Shown here one piece after another: positions 32,478 to 40,983 of a stretch of 64,000 nucleotides of DNA (the first letter of the stretch is position 1; each line of letters starts with the position of its first letter). The notes beneath the pieces are model-generated. The model did not search any database and was not told the DNA's origin. It worked only from the letters and a program-made list of their open reading frames with translations. Source of the DNA: Wenxinia marina DSM 24838 (GTDB taxonomy: Bacteria > Pseudomonadota > Alphaproteobacteria > Rhodobacterales > Rhodobacteraceae). The stretch covers positions 1 through 64,000 of the forward strand of contig NZ_KB902288.1 of the NCBI RefSeq assembly GCF_000379485.1, given 5' to 3'. A program made the position numbers and the translations under genes.

Positions 32478-33532
32478 TCCTGGTCCTCAACGCCGGCTCG
32501 ACGTCGCTGAAGGTCGAGCTGTTCGGCGCCGGGCTGGTGAGCTTGCTGACGCTGGACGTTTCGGGCATCGGCGGGGACGGGCGGCTCAGGGTCGCCGGAG
32601 CGTCGCGGAAGGTGGAGGCGCCCGACCACGCCGTTGCGCTCTCCCTCGTGCTTGTCGCTCTGGACGAGGCGGGACACCCGCTCGCCAGCCTCGCCGCCGC
32701 CGCCCACCGCGTCGTCCATGGCGGAGCCGACCTCACCGCGCCGGTCCGCCTCGACGCCGGCGCCATTGCCGCGATCGAGGCGTGCGTCCCGCTGGCGCCG
32801 CTGCACAATCCTGCGAACCTCGCCGGCATTCGTGCCATGTCCGCGCTGGCGCCCGACTTGCCGCAGTTCGCCAGCTTCGACACCGCGTTCCACGCGACCC
32901 AGCCCGACACCTCCACGACCTACGCGCTGCCGGCGGAGCTGCGCGCTTCGGGCCTCCGGCGATACGGGTTTCACGGGCTGTCCTACGCGTCGATGGTGCA
33001 CTGGTTCGCAGACCGTCTGCCGCCGCGCCTCCTCGCCTTCCACCTCGGCGGCGGGGCAAGCGCCTGCGCCATCGCCGACGGGCGGTCGGTCGCGACCTCG
33101 ATGGGGTACTCGCCGCTGTCCGGCCTCGTCATGGGAAGCCGGACGGGCGAGATCGACGGCATGGCCGTCCTGCGGCTGGCGGAGGAGCGCGGCATCGCAG
33201 AGGCGGGCCGCGTGCTGAACCGCGAAAGCGGTCTCGTCGGCCTTGCCGGCACCTCCGACATGCGGGAGCTGCTCGGCCGGAGCGATCCCGAAGCGCGCTT
33301 CGCCGTGCAGCTCTTCTGCGAGCGGGCCGCGCGCGAAGGCGCGGCGGCCGTGGTCGCGATGGGCGGGCTCGACGCCGTGGCCTTCACCGGCGGGATCGGC
33401 GAGAACGCGGCGCCGGTGCGGGACGCGATCATGGCGCGGCTGGCGATGTTCGGGACCGTGCCTGTTCACGTCGTGCCGGCCGACGAGGAACGGCAGATCG
33501 CGCGGGATGCGGTGGGGCTGCTGACGCCGTAG
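32474..33532 (+). CDS. ackA: Acetate kinase family enzyme
   Basis: 352 residues, somewhat short of the usual ~400. MILVLNAGSTSLKVELFGAG (phosphate 1 motif), AHRVVHGGADLTAPV with the conserved His/Arg region, LRRYGFHGLSYASM, LAFHLGGGASACAI, SMGYSPLSGLVMGSRTGEID and VAFTGGIGENAAPVRDAI. Makes ATP from acetyl (or propionyl) phosphate. Coupled to the phosphate acyltransferase by the ATGA overlap. Confidence 0.9.
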   Translation: MILVLNAGSTSLKVELFGAGLVSLLTLDVSGIGGDGRLRVAGASRKVEAPDHAVALSLVLVALDEAGHPLASLAAAAHRVVHGGADLTAPVRLDAGAIAAIEACVPLAPLHNPANLAGIRAMSALAPDLPQFASFDTAFHATQPDTSTTYALPAELRASGLRRYGFHGLSYASMVHWFADRLPPRLLAFHLGGGASACAIADGRSVATSMGYSPLSGLVMGSRTGEIDGMAVLRLAEERGIAEAGRVLNRESGLVGLAGTSDMRELLGRSDPEARFAVQLFCERAAREGAAAVVAMGGLDAVAFTGGIGENAAPVRDAIMARLAMFGTVPVHVVPADEERQIARDAVGLLTP

Positions 33533-33577
33533 ACCGCGCTGCCCGCGGGCGCACGAAAGCCAGGACGCCACAGCACC

Positions 33578-33703
33578 CCGTCCGGAACTGCGGCGACGCT
33601 GCCTCACCACCTGCGAGGCGGGCGAGGTAATGCGTGGGAGGGGGGATAAACCGCCCTTTCCGCCGCGTCGGAGCATCTGCCCGCACCAGACACTGCCCTC
33701 TTC
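33578..33703 (+). repeat. Dispersed two-hairpin repeat, copy 3 (decayed)
   Basis: Recognisable by CCGGAACTGCGGCGACGCTGCC, CTCACCACCTGCGAGGCG, GGGGGATAAA and CGGAGCATCTGCCCGCACCA. The stems are heavily mutated. Confidence 0.6.
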
Positions 33704-33728
33704 TCTGTCCCTCAATGAGCCCCGGAGC

Positions 33729-33758
33729 GTCGAGGTCCCGGGCCAGGCCCGGGACGGG
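33729..33758 (+). repeat. GC palindrome family member
   Basis: GTCGAGGTCCCGGGCCAGGC plus GGGACGGG to 33758; the stem is CCCGGG-CCAGG-CCCGGG-like. Other members: 27579-27607, 27719-27748, 38390-38418, 38440-38469, 40655-40680, 44458-44487, 44517-44545, 60914-60944. Confidence 0.75.
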
Positions 33759-33794
33759 TTTGACTACGGACGCGCCCGTTTCTGAACTCCCTTT

Positions 33795-33965
33795 GCCCGG
33801 AGCAGCCGCGCAAGCGGCCCGGGCAGCGTCTGGCCGCCCCCCCCCCCAGACGCTCCCTCACCACCTGCGAGACGGGCGAGGTCGTGCGGAGCGGCACGAT
33901 GAAGTGCCTTCACCGCAGCGGCGGAGCGTCCGGCCGCGGCCAGACGCCGCCAGACGCCGCCCCCT
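33795..33965 (+). repeat. Dispersed two-hairpin repeat, copy 4
   Basis: GCCCGGAGCAGCCGCGCAAG, GGGCAGCGTCTGGCCG with a long C-run, CCACCTGCGAGACGGGCGAG, and GGAGCGTCCGGCCGCGGCCA. The end CCAGACGCCG is duplicated in tandem (33941-33960). Confidence 0.75.
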
Positions 33966-34252
33966 TGTCGCCCGCCCCGACCCCGAACAGGGGCCCCGCG
34001 GGGGAGGGCGCCGTCCTCGCGAGGTGCAGGGTCCGGCCCGGCTCGGGCGCTGCAGATGGTCTCCAGCTTCGAAGACCCCCGGCCGGACGAGTCCCGCATC
34101 CTCGCGGCCGGACCCGCCGCACCTATCCCGCACCCCACTGGCCTTTCCGCGCCGCCCGATCCATGATCCGCCCCGAGGGAGATCGCGGGCAGGAACCCGG
34201 GCGCCGACCAGCGGTTGGCGGCGGAGCCCCAAACGTGCGATCGGAGGACGAC

Positions 34253-35029
34253 ATGACGGACCAGACCCCCAGCCACCCGGATCTCGACGGTGCGTCCGTC
34301 TTCATCACCGGCGGCGGCTCGGGCATCGGCGCGAAGCTGACCGAGGCGTTCCTGAGACAGGGCGCGAAGGTCGCCTTCATCGGCCGCTCGGACTATTCCG
34401 GCTTCTGCGACGAGATGGAGCAGGCCACCGGCACCCGCCCGCTGTTCCTGCAGGGCGACGTGACCGACACCGCCCGCCTGCGCGAGGCGATCGACACGGC
34501 CGCGCGCGAGCACGGGGGCCTCGACGTCCTCGTCAACAACGCCGCCAACGACATGCGCTTCAAGACGCCCGAGATCACCGAGGACGACTGGAACGACCAG
34601 ATCGCCGTGAACCTCGGCCACCAGTTCTTTGCCGCGCAGCACGCCGCGAACGCGATGAAGGGCGCCGGCACGAAGGGCCGGATCGTCAACTACACGTCCA
34701 TTGTCTGGATGTCGGCGAGCCCCGGCATGCTGCCCTACGAGACGTCGAAGGCCGGCATCGTCGGCCTGACCCGCGCGCTCGCCCGCGACTACGGCGAGGC
34801 GGGCATCCGGGTGAACGCCATCGCCCCCGGCATGATCCTGACCGAGCGGCAGTTGAAGGATTGGGTCACCGACGAGAGCAAGGAGAGGATGCTGGGCAAG
34901 CAGTGCCTCAAGGTCGAGCTCAAGCCCGAGGACATGGTCGGCCCGACCCTGTTCCTCGCCTCCGACGCCAGCCGCGCGATGACCGGCCAGTGCCTCGTCG
35001 CCGATGGCGGCGTCGTCTTCGCCCCATGA
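34253..35029 (+). CDS. SDR dehydrogenase, probable galactose dehydrogenase
   Basis: 258 residues; GGAGG 6 nt before ATG. Rossmann loop FITGGGSGIGA (18-28), VLVNNAAND (93-100), catalytic Y162 and K166 in PYETSKAGIV and the C-terminal LFLASDASRAMTGQCLVADG. SDR enzymes of this branch oxidise aldoses (D-galactose, L-arabinose, L-fucose) to lactones. The four genes downstream give the job: KDGal kinase, KDPGal aldolase, SMP-30 lactonase and aldose epimerase. D-galactose (or a close sugar) is thus the likely substrate. First gene of a five-gene operon linked by 4-bp overlaps. Confidence 0.82.
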   Translation: MTDQTPSHPDLDGASVFITGGGSGIGAKLTEAFLRQGAKVAFIGRSDYSGFCDEMEQATGTRPLFLQGDVTDTARLREAIDTAAREHGGLDVLVNNAANDMRFKTPEITEDDWNDQIAVNLGHQFFAAQHAANAMKGAGTKGRIVNYTSIVWMSASPGMLPYETSKAGIVGLTRALARDYGEAGIRVNAIAPGMILTERQLKDWVTDESKERMLGKQCLKVELKPEDMVGPTLFLASDASRAMTGQCLVADGGVVFAP

Positions 35030-35931
35030 CCGACGGGGTGCCGGACTGGCTCGCCGTCGACTGGGGGACGAGCAACCTGCGGGTCTGGGCGATGACCGGA
35101 GACGGCCGGGCGCTCGGCCTGCGGACCTCGGACCGCGGCATGGGCAGGCTGGCTCCGGAGCAGTTCGAGGAGGCGCTGAAGGAGTGCGCCGGCGACTGGA
35201 TCGCCGGCCCCGTCACCGCAATCGCCTGCGGCATGGTCGGCGCACGCCAGGGCTGGATCGAGGCGCCCTACATCGCCGTCCCCGCCGCCCCCCTGGGCGA
35301 CCGTCCGGTGCGCGCCCCGACCCGGACGCCGGGCCTGTCGGTCCACATCCTGCCGGGGATGAGCCAGGACCGCCCCGCCGACGTGATGCGCGGGGAAGAG
35401 ACGCAGATCGCCGGCTTCCTCGCCCGGAGCCCCGGCTGGGACGGCGTCATGTGCCTGCCTGGCAGCCACACCAAGTGGGTGCAGGTCAGCGCGGGCGAGG
35501 TGGTCAGCTTCCAGACCTACATGACCGGCGAGCTGTTCGCCGCGCTGTCGGGCCACACCGTCCTGCGCCATTCGGTCGGCGGCGACGGCTGGGACGACGC
35601 CGCCTTCGCCGAGGCGGTGGAGGATGCCCGCGCCGCGCCCGAGCGGCTGGCCGCGCGGCTGTTCCCGCTGCGGGCCGAGGGGCTGCTGCACGGGCAGACC
35701 GCCGCCGTGGCCCGTGCGCGGCTGTCGGGCCTGCTGATCGGCGCCGAACTCGCCGCCGCGCGGCCCTACTGGCTGGGCCAGCGCGTCGGCCTCATCGGCG
35801 AGGGCACCCTCGCCGGCCGCTACCGCGCCGCGCTGGAGGCGCAGGGCGTGCCGGTCGAGACGGCGGACGCCGACGCGGTGACGCTGGCGGGCCTGGCCGC
35901 AGCGTGGGCCGGAATAAGGGAACGCGCATGA
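35026..35931 (+). CDS. dgoK: 2-dehydro-3-deoxygalactonokinase
   Basis: 301 residues, ATGA overlap with the SDR. LAVDWGTSNLRVWAM (phosphate-binding N-terminus), ITAIACGMVGARQGW-like motif, PGMSQDRPADVMRGEETQIA, CLPGSHTKWVQV and MTGELFAALSGHTVL are typical of the DgoK family. Phosphorylates 2-dehydro-3-deoxygalactonate to the 6-phosphate for the aldolase encoded next. Confidence 0.92.
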   Translation: MTDGVPDWLAVDWGTSNLRVWAMTGDGRALGLRTSDRGMGRLAPEQFEEALKECAGDWIAGPVTAIACGMVGARQGWIEAPYIAVPAAPLGDRPVRAPTRTPGLSVHILPGMSQDRPADVMRGEETQIAGFLARSPGWDGVMCLPGSHTKWVQVSAGEVVSFQTYMTGELFAALSGHTVLRHSVGGDGWDDAAFAEAVEDARAAPERLAARLFPLRAEGLLHGQTAAVARARLSGLLIGAELAAARPYWLGQRVGLIGEGTLAGRYRAALEAQGVPVETADADAVTLAGLAAAWAGIRERA

Positions 35932-36530
35932 GACCCCTGATCGCCATCCTGCGGGGCATCCGGCCGGACGAGGCCGTGGAGGTCTGCGGCGCCCTCGTCG
36001 AGGCCGGCATCGGCACCATCGAGGTGCCGCTGAACTCGCCCGATCCGCTGGCCAGCATCCGCGCCATGGCGGACGCCTTCGGCGACCGCGCCACCATCGG
36101 CGCCGGCACCGTCCTCTCCGAGGCGCAGGTCGCAGCCGTTTCCGACGCCGGCGGCCGCATCGTCGTCTCGCCCAACATGGAGCCGTCGGTGATCCGCGCC
36201 GCCCGGGCCGCGGGACTGGAGAGCTGGCCCGGCGTGATGACCCCGACCGAGGCGTTCGCCGCCCTCGCCGCAGGCGCGACGGGGCTGAAGCTGTTTCCCG
36301 CCAGCCTGATCGGCCCCCCGGGCCTCTCCGCGATGCGCGCCGTCCTGCCGCCCGAGGCGCCGGTCTACGCGGTGGGCGGCGCCGGTTCCGGCAACTTCGC
36401 CGACTGGATCGCCGCCGGCGCCGCGGGCTTCGGCATCGGCACCGCGCTCTACACGCCGGGCCTGTCCGCCGCCGAGGTGGCCGCCCGCGCCCGCCACATC
36501 GTGACCGCTTACGACGAGGCCGCACCATGA
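35928..36530 (+). CDS. dgoA: 2-dehydro-3-deoxy-6-phosphogalactonate aldolase
   Basis: 200 residues. PLIAILRGIRPDEAVEVCGA carries the catalytic Glu/Arg start of KDPG/KDPGal aldolases. It continues with GTIEVPLNSPDP, IGAGTVLSEAQV, GGRIVVSPNM, WPGVMTPTEAFAAL, GLKLFPASLIG (Schiff-base Lys) and AVGGAGSGNFADWI. Splits KDPGal to pyruvate and glyceraldehyde 3-phosphate. ATGA overlaps on both sides. Confidence 0.93.
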   Translation: MRPLIAILRGIRPDEAVEVCGALVEAGIGTIEVPLNSPDPLASIRAMADAFGDRATIGAGTVLSEAQVAAVSDAGGRIVVSPNMEPSVIRAARAAGLESWPGVMTPTEAFAALAAGATGLKLFPASLIGPPGLSAMRAVLPPEAPVYAVGGAGSGNFADWIAAGAAGFGIGTALYTPGLSAAEVAARARHIVTAYDEAAP

Positions 36531-37369
36531 TTCACGACGACACGATCTGCCTGCTGGGCGAGGGCCCGCTCTGGCACCCCGGCCGGGGCGAGCTGTTCTG
36601 GTTCGACATCCTCGGCCGGCGGCTGCACCGCAAGGGCCAGTCCTGGCGCTTCCCGACCTTCGTTTCCGCCGCCGGTTGGGTGGACGACGACACTCTTCTG
36701 GTCGCCTCCGCCGACGGCCTCTACCGCTTTACCCTCTCCACCGGCGACAGCGACCTCGTCGCGCCGCTCGAGGCCGACAACGCCGTCACCCGCTCCAACG
36801 ACGGCCGCGCCGACCCCTACGGCGGCTTCTGGATCGGCACGATGGGCCGCGAGGCGGAGCAGGGCGCCGGGTCGATCTGGCGGTACTACAAGGGCGAGGT
36901 GCGCCGGCTGGTGCCGGATGTCACGGTCAGCAACGCGATCTGCTTCCACCCCGACGGCCACACCGCGTTCTACGTCGACACCCACGTGAACAAGGTGATG
37001 CGCTGGCGGCTGTCCGATCCCGACGGCTGGCCCGAGGGCGAGGCGGAGGTCTGGCTCGATCTCTCGGAGAAGGGGCCCAAGGTCGACGGCGCAGTGATCG
37101 ACGCCGCCGGCAACTTCTGGACCGCGCACTGGGGGGCGGGTCAGGTGGCCTGCTACGACGCCTCCGGCACCTTCCAGGAGGCGATCGACCTGCCGGCGAT
37201 CCAGACCACCTGCCCGGCCTTCGGCGGCGAGGGGCTGAGGACGATCTTCTGCACCTCCGCCGCGGTCGGCATCCCGCAGTCGACCCTGGCCGAGGCGCCA
37301 CTGCAGGGCCAGACCTTCGCTGTCGAGACCGGCCACGTCGGCCAGGCAGAGCACCGGGTGATCCTGTGA
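36527..37369 (+). CDS. SMP-30/gluconolactonase family lactonase
   Basis: 280 residues, six-bladed propeller family. LLGEGPLWHPGRGELFWFDI provides the metal-ligand Glu. Other signatures are RSNDGRADPYGGFWIGTMG, VSNAICFHPDGHTAFYVDT (Asn and Asp metal ligands) and KVDGAVIDAAGNFWTAHWGA. Hydrolyses aldonolactones; here it would open the galactonolactone made by the SDR. Overlaps dgoA by ATGA and the epimerase by GTGA. Confidence 0.9.
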   Translation: MIHDDTICLLGEGPLWHPGRGELFWFDILGRRLHRKGQSWRFPTFVSAAGWVDDDTLLVASADGLYRFTLSTGDSDLVAPLEADNAVTRSNDGRADPYGGFWIGTMGREAEQGAGSIWRYYKGEVRRLVPDVTVSNAICFHPDGHTAFYVDTHVNKVMRWRLSDPDGWPEGEAEVWLDLSEKGPKVDGAVIDAAGNFWTAHWGAGQVACYDASGTFQEAIDLPAIQTTCPAFGGEGLRTIFCTSAAVGIPQSTLAEAPLQGQTFAVETGHVGQAEHRVIL

Positions 37370-38340
37370 GCGGGGGCGAGGCGTTCGGCACGCTCCCGGA
37401 CGGCCGCGAGGTCCGCAAGATCACGATCGGCGCCGGCGACCTGACCACGTCCTTCCTCGATTACGGCGCGCGGCTTCAGGCGGTGCACCTGCCGGGCGTC
37501 GATCACAGCCTCACCCCCGGCAGCGACCGGATGGAGGACTACCTCGGCCCGCTCCTCTACCACGGTGCGCTGGTCGGGCCGGTCGTGAACCGGCTGACCG
37601 GCGCGAAGGCGGTGATCGCGGGGCGGGAGTGCACGTTCGAGGCGAACCAGAACGGGCACATCACGCTCCATTCCGGGGCCGCCGGGACCTGGGGCAAGGT
37701 CTGGGAGATAGCGGAGAGCGGACCGTCCCACGTCGTCTTCGCGGTCGATCTGCCGGACGGCGAGGGCGGCTTTCCCGGCAACCGGCGGATCGAAGCGCGG
37801 TTCGAGGCCGAGGCGCCGGCGACTCTGCGGATGACGCTGACCGCGACGACCGACGCGCCGACGCTGATGAACTGCGCCAACCACTCGTACTGGACGATGG
37901 ACGGCGGCGAGACGTGGGACGGGCATACGCTCCAGGTCTTGGCCGACCGGGTGACCGAGACCACGGACGAGGATGCGCCGACCGGCCGCGTCCTGCCGGT
38001 GGAGGACCTCGGCCTCGATCTGCGCGAGGGGCGCGTGCTGGACGTGGAGACGTTCCGGGTGGACCACAATTTCTGCCTGTCGGACGCGCCGGAGGCCTTG
38101 CGCGTGGCGGCGCACCTGACCGGCCGGAACGGCCTCACGCTGACCGTGGCGACGACCGAGCCCGGGCTGCAGTTCTTCGACAACCGCACCTCCGTCCGCC
38201 CCGGCTGCGTGCCTTTCGAGGCAATTGCCATCGAGGCGCAGAACTGGCCCGACGCGCCGAACCAGGAGGGCTTCCCGTCGATCGAGCTCGCGCCGGGCGA
38301 GACCTACCGGACCGTGACGGAGTGGCGGTTCAGCCGGTGA
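37366..38340 (+). CDS. galM: Aldose 1-epimerase
   Basis: 324 residues from GTG at 37366. FLDYGARLQAVHLPG, GALVGPVVNRLTGAKAVI, NGHITLHSGAAGTWGKVWEI (catalytic His region), NCANHSYWTMDGG (second catalytic His), VDHNFCLSD and AIAIEAQNWPDAPN (catalytic Glu). Interconverts alpha and beta anomers so the dehydrogenase gets its preferred one. Last gene of the sugar operon; galactonate dehydratase, a transporter and a regulator are not in the window. Confidence 0.9.
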   Translation: MSGGEAFGTLPDGREVRKITIGAGDLTTSFLDYGARLQAVHLPGVDHSLTPGSDRMEDYLGPLLYHGALVGPVVNRLTGAKAVIAGRECTFEANQNGHITLHSGAAGTWGKVWEIAESGPSHVVFAVDLPDGEGGFPGNRRIEARFEAEAPATLRMTLTATTDAPTLMNCANHSYWTMDGGETWDGHTLQVLADRVTETTDEDAPTGRVLPVEDLGLDLREGRVLDVETFRVDHNFCLSDAPEALRVAAHLTGRNGLTLTVATTEPGLQFFDNRTSVRPGCVPFEAIAIEAQNWPDAPNQEGFPSIELAPGETYRTVTEWRFSR

Positions 38341-38746
38341 GGCGGGGCGTGGACCGAGCGTCGGGCTATCCCCGTGCATCTCGGTTGAACCCGCCCCGGG
38401 CCTGACCCGGGGCCTCGCCGGACCTGACGCTCCGGATGGATCGAGGTCCCGGATCAGGCCCGGGACAGGTCCGCTCTACGCCGACGTCAGCTACGAAGCC
38501 CCCGCCCGGACTCAGCCACGAAGCGGCCCGGGCAGCGTCTGGTCACTCGCCGGCCAGACGCTTGCTCGCCACCTGGAAGACGATCGAGGCCATGCGGGGG
38601 TGTCGGGATAAAGCGCCCTTACCGCATCGTCGGAGCGTCCGACCGCGGCCAGACGCTGCCCTTGTGTCCCGCTTGGAGCCTGCAGGCTGCGGCAAGCAAC
38701 GGAGCGACCAGCGCCGGATCCGGCAGAGCCCCCCATCCTCGCCGCC
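38341..38746. other. Intergenic region with repeats
   Basis: 406 bp between convergent operons. Contains an inverted pair of GC palindromes (38390-38418, 38440-38469) followed by copy 5 of the two-hairpin repeat (38501-38665). Nothing coding. Confidence 0.7.
38501..38665 (+). repeat. Dispersed two-hairpin repeat, copy 5
   Basis: CGGCCCGGGCAGCGTCTGGT, CGCCGGCCAGACGCTTGCTC, CATGCGGGGGTGTCGGGATA, then CGGAGCGTCCGACCGCGGCC ending in CAGACGCTGCCC. Left stem has two substitutions (TGGTC for TGGCC). Confidence 0.8.
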
Positions 38747-39130
38747 TCAGCTCCCCCGGTACGTCGAGAACCCGTACGGCGACAGCAGCAGCGGCACGTG
38801 GTAGTGGCCCGCTTCGTTCATCCCGAACCGGATCGGCACCTCGTCCAGGAACAGCGGCTCCGCCGCCTCCAGCCCGCCGGTGCGCAGGTAGTCGCCGGCG
38901 TGGAACAGCAGCTCGTACCGCCCCGTCGCGAAGCGCTCCTCCGGCAGGATCGGCGTGTCGGTCCGCCCGTCCGCGTTGGTCACCGCCTCCGCCACCTTCT
39001 CGCGCAGGGTGCCGTCCAGGCGGAACAGCTCGATCCGGAGGCCCGCGGCGGGCGCGCCGGTGGCGGTGTCGAGGACGTGGGTGGTCAGGAATCCGGGCAC
39101 GGGCAACCTCGCGAAGGACGTTCCCGCCAT
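38747..39130 (-). CDS. uraH: 5-hydroxyisourate hydrolase
   Basis: 127 residues. Transthyretin-like fold: [20 protein letters not shown] with the conserved His, [16 protein letters not shown] (catalytic Arg), [14 protein letters not shown], and the diagnostic C-terminal YRGS. Hydrolyses 5-hydroxyisourate, the second step from urate to allantoin. Divergent from the allantoinase/OHCU decarboxylase gene with a 78-bp shared promoter region, so the two steps are probably induced together. Confidence 0.94.
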   Translation of the reverse strand: MAGTSFARLPVPGFLTTHVLDTATGAPAAGLRIELFRLDGTLREKVAEAVTNADGRTDTPILPEERFATGRYELLFHAGDYLRTGGLEAAEPLFLDEVPIRFGMNEAGHYHVPLLLSPYGFSTYRGS

Positions 39131-39208
39131 CTAGCCGTCGCCGCGCGCCCGCTTGCAACCCCCCGCGCCCCCCGGCAGCATCGGCGCACCGCCGACAGGA
39201 GCCAGACG

Positions 39209-40627
39209 ATGCCCGACCGCTATCCCCGCGACATGACCGGCCACGGCCCCACCCCGCCGGACCCGCATTGGCCGGGCGGCGCGCGGATCGCGGTGCAGAT
39301 CGTCCTGAACTACGAGGAGGGGGGCGAGAACTCGCTCCTGCACGGCGACTCGCAGTCCGAGGCGTTCCTGTCCGACATCGCCGGCGCCCAGCCCTGGCCG
39401 GGGCAGCGGCACTGGAACATGGAATCGATCTACGATTACGGCGCCCGGGCGGGGTTCTGGCGGCTGCACCGGCTGTTCACCGGCATGGACATCCCGCTGA
39501 CGATCTACGGAGTCGCCACGGCGCTGGCGCGGAGCCCCGTGCAGGTGAAGGCGATGCAGGAGGCCGGGTGGGAGATCGCCTCGCACGGCCTGAAATGGGT
39601 CGAGCATCGCGACATGCCCGAGGCAGAGGAATGCGCCGCCATCGCCGAGGCGAGCCGCCTGCATGCCGAGGTGACGGGCGAGGCGCCCCGCGGCTGGTAC
39701 ACCGGCCGCTGCAGCGTGAACACGGTGCGGCTCGCGGCCGAGACCGGGCAGTTCGCCTACGTCAGCGACACCTACGACGACGACCTGCCGCACTGGATGA
39801 CGTTCGGAGACCGCGACCAGCTGATCATCCCCTACACGCTCGAGGCCAACGACATGCGCTTCGCCACCGCCCCCGGCTGGGTGACCGGCCGCGACTTCGG
39901 CGAGTATCTGACCGACGCCTTCGACACGCTCTACGCCGAGGGGCTGGCGGGCCGGCCGGCGATGATGTCGGTCGGGCTGCACTGCCGCCTCGTCGGGCGG
40001 CCGGGCAAGGTCGCGGGGCTGAAGCGGTTCCTGGAGCATGCGAAGGGGCACGAGGGCGTCTGGTTCCCCCGCCGGATCGAGGTGGCCGAGCACTGGGCGC
40101 GGGTGCATCCGCCCGTCCGGCGGGAGCGGCCGTCACAGATGGACAAGGAGACCTTCGTCGCGCGGTTCGGCGGCATCTTCGAGCACAGCCCCTGGATCGC
40201 CGAGCGCGCCTGGGCGCTGGAGCTCGGCCCCGCCCACGACAGCGCGACCGGCGTGCACTCCGCCCTCACCCGCATCTTCCGCTCCGCCAGCCGGGAAGAG
40301 CGGGAGGGCGTGCTGGCGGCCCACCCCGATCTCGCCGGCAAGCTGGCGGCCGCCAAGCGGCTGACGGCCGAGTCGACGGCCGAACAGGCCTCCGCCGGTC
40401 TCGACGCGCTGACGGACGCCGAGCGGGAAGAGTTCACGCGGCTGAACGCGGACTACGTCGCGAAGCACGGCTTTCCGTTCATCATCGCGGTGCGGGACCA
40501 CGACAAGGCGGGGATCCTGCGCGCCTTCCGCCGGCGGATCGGGAACGAGCACGAGACCGAGTTCGCCGAGGCCTGCCGGCAGGTGGAGCGGATCGCCGAG
40601 CTGCGGTTGCGGGCGATGCTGGGGTAG
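39209..40627 (+). CDS. puuE: Bifunctional PuuE allantoinase / OHCU decarboxylase
   Basis: 472 residues. Residues ~1-300 are a PuuE-type polysaccharide-deacetylase-like allantoinase: VQIVLNYEEGGENSLLHGD, WNMESIYDYGARAGFWRL, ASHGLKWVEHRDM and TGRCSVNTVRLA. Residues ~300-472 are a 2-oxo-4-hydroxy-4-carboxy-5-ureidoimidazoline decarboxylase (UraD): FVARFGGIFEHSPWIAERAW with the catalytic His, FTRLNADYVAKHGFPFIIAV, and RIGNEHETEFAEACRQVERI. The fusion joins two non-adjacent steps either side of allantoin. GGAG 6 nt before ATG at 39209. Confidence 0.92.
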   Translation: MPDRYPRDMTGHGPTPPDPHWPGGARIAVQIVLNYEEGGENSLLHGDSQSEAFLSDIAGAQPWPGQRHWNMESIYDYGARAGFWRLHRLFTGMDIPLTIYGVATALARSPVQVKAMQEAGWEIASHGLKWVEHRDMPEAEECAAIAEASRLHAEVTGEAPRGWYTGRCSVNTVRLAAETGQFAYVSDTYDDDLPHWMTFGDRDQLIIPYTLEANDMRFATAPGWVTGRDFGEYLTDAFDTLYAEGLAGRPAMMSVGLHCRLVGRPGKVAGLKRFLEHAKGHEGVWFPRRIEVAEHWARVHPPVRRERPSQMDKETFVARFGGIFEHSPWIAERAWALELGPAHDSATGVHSALTRIFRSASREEREGVLAAHPDLAGKLAAAKRLTAESTAEQASAGLDALTDAEREEFTRLNADYVAKHGFPFIIAVRDHDKAGILRAFRRRIGNEHETEFAEACRQVERIAELRLRAMLG

Positions 40628-40721
40628 GGGCCGACGCGCCCGATCGGACCCACCCGCCCCGGCCTTGAGCCGGGCCTTGCACAGTGAGGTGCGCCCGCGG
40701 GTCGACCAACGACCTTTTCCT

Positions 40722-40890
40722 TCGCCCGGAATAGCCGCTCAAGCGGCCCGGGCAGCGTCTGGCCGCCCCCACGGCCAGACGCTTGGGTGCCGCCATCGCG
40801 ACGAAAGCCGTCGTGCGGGACCGCGCCATAAACCGCAGACCTCGATGGTCGGAGCGTCTGACCGCGGCCAGCCGCTGCCCTCCGTCGCGC
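40722..40890 (+). repeat. Dispersed two-hairpin repeat, copy 6
   Basis: CGCCCGGAATAGCCGCTCAA, GGGCAGCGTCTGGCCG, CACGGCCAGACGCTTGG; the middle is diverged (GCGACGAAAGCCGTCGTGCG, CCATAAA). Right end GGAGCGTCTGACCGCGGCCA then GCCGCTGCCCTCCGTCG. Confidence 0.75.
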
Positions 40891-40931
40891 CCTATTAACA
40901 CCCTCCCTGGTACGGGAGCCAGCCGCGCACG

Positions 40932-40960
40932 AAAAAGGCCCCGCGCGACTGCGCGGGGCC
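40932..40960 (-). terminator. Rho-independent terminator
   Basis: Perfect 10-bp GC stem GGCCCCGCGC / GCGCGGGGCC (40937-40946, 40951-40960) with a 4-nt loop, followed on the minus strand by TTTTT (40936-40932). It lies 24 bp past the stop of the OmpA-like lipoprotein gene. Confidence 0.92.
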
Positions 40961-40983
40961 CGATGATCGCGATCATCCGCGCC

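Larger units (their letters stand above)
33533..34252. other. Long intergenic region with repeats
   Basis: 720 bp without a credible gene. Holds a decayed copy (33578-33703) and a fuller copy (33795-33965) of the two-hairpin repeat, with a GC palindrome (33729-33758) between them. The last ~280 bp are low-complexity GC-rich sequence ending in the GGAGG ribosome site of the SDR gene. Confidence 0.7.
40628..40983. other. Intergenic region with repeat and terminator
   Basis: 356 bp between convergent genes: a partial GC palindrome (40655-40680), copy 6 of the two-hairpin repeat, then the terminator of the minus-strand lipoprotein gene. Confidence 0.7.

Noticed and set aside
33533-34252. Hidden gene in the 720-bp gap
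   Set aside because: Frames here run through the dispersed repeats and translate to the same Arg/Pro-rich strings seen at other repeat copies.
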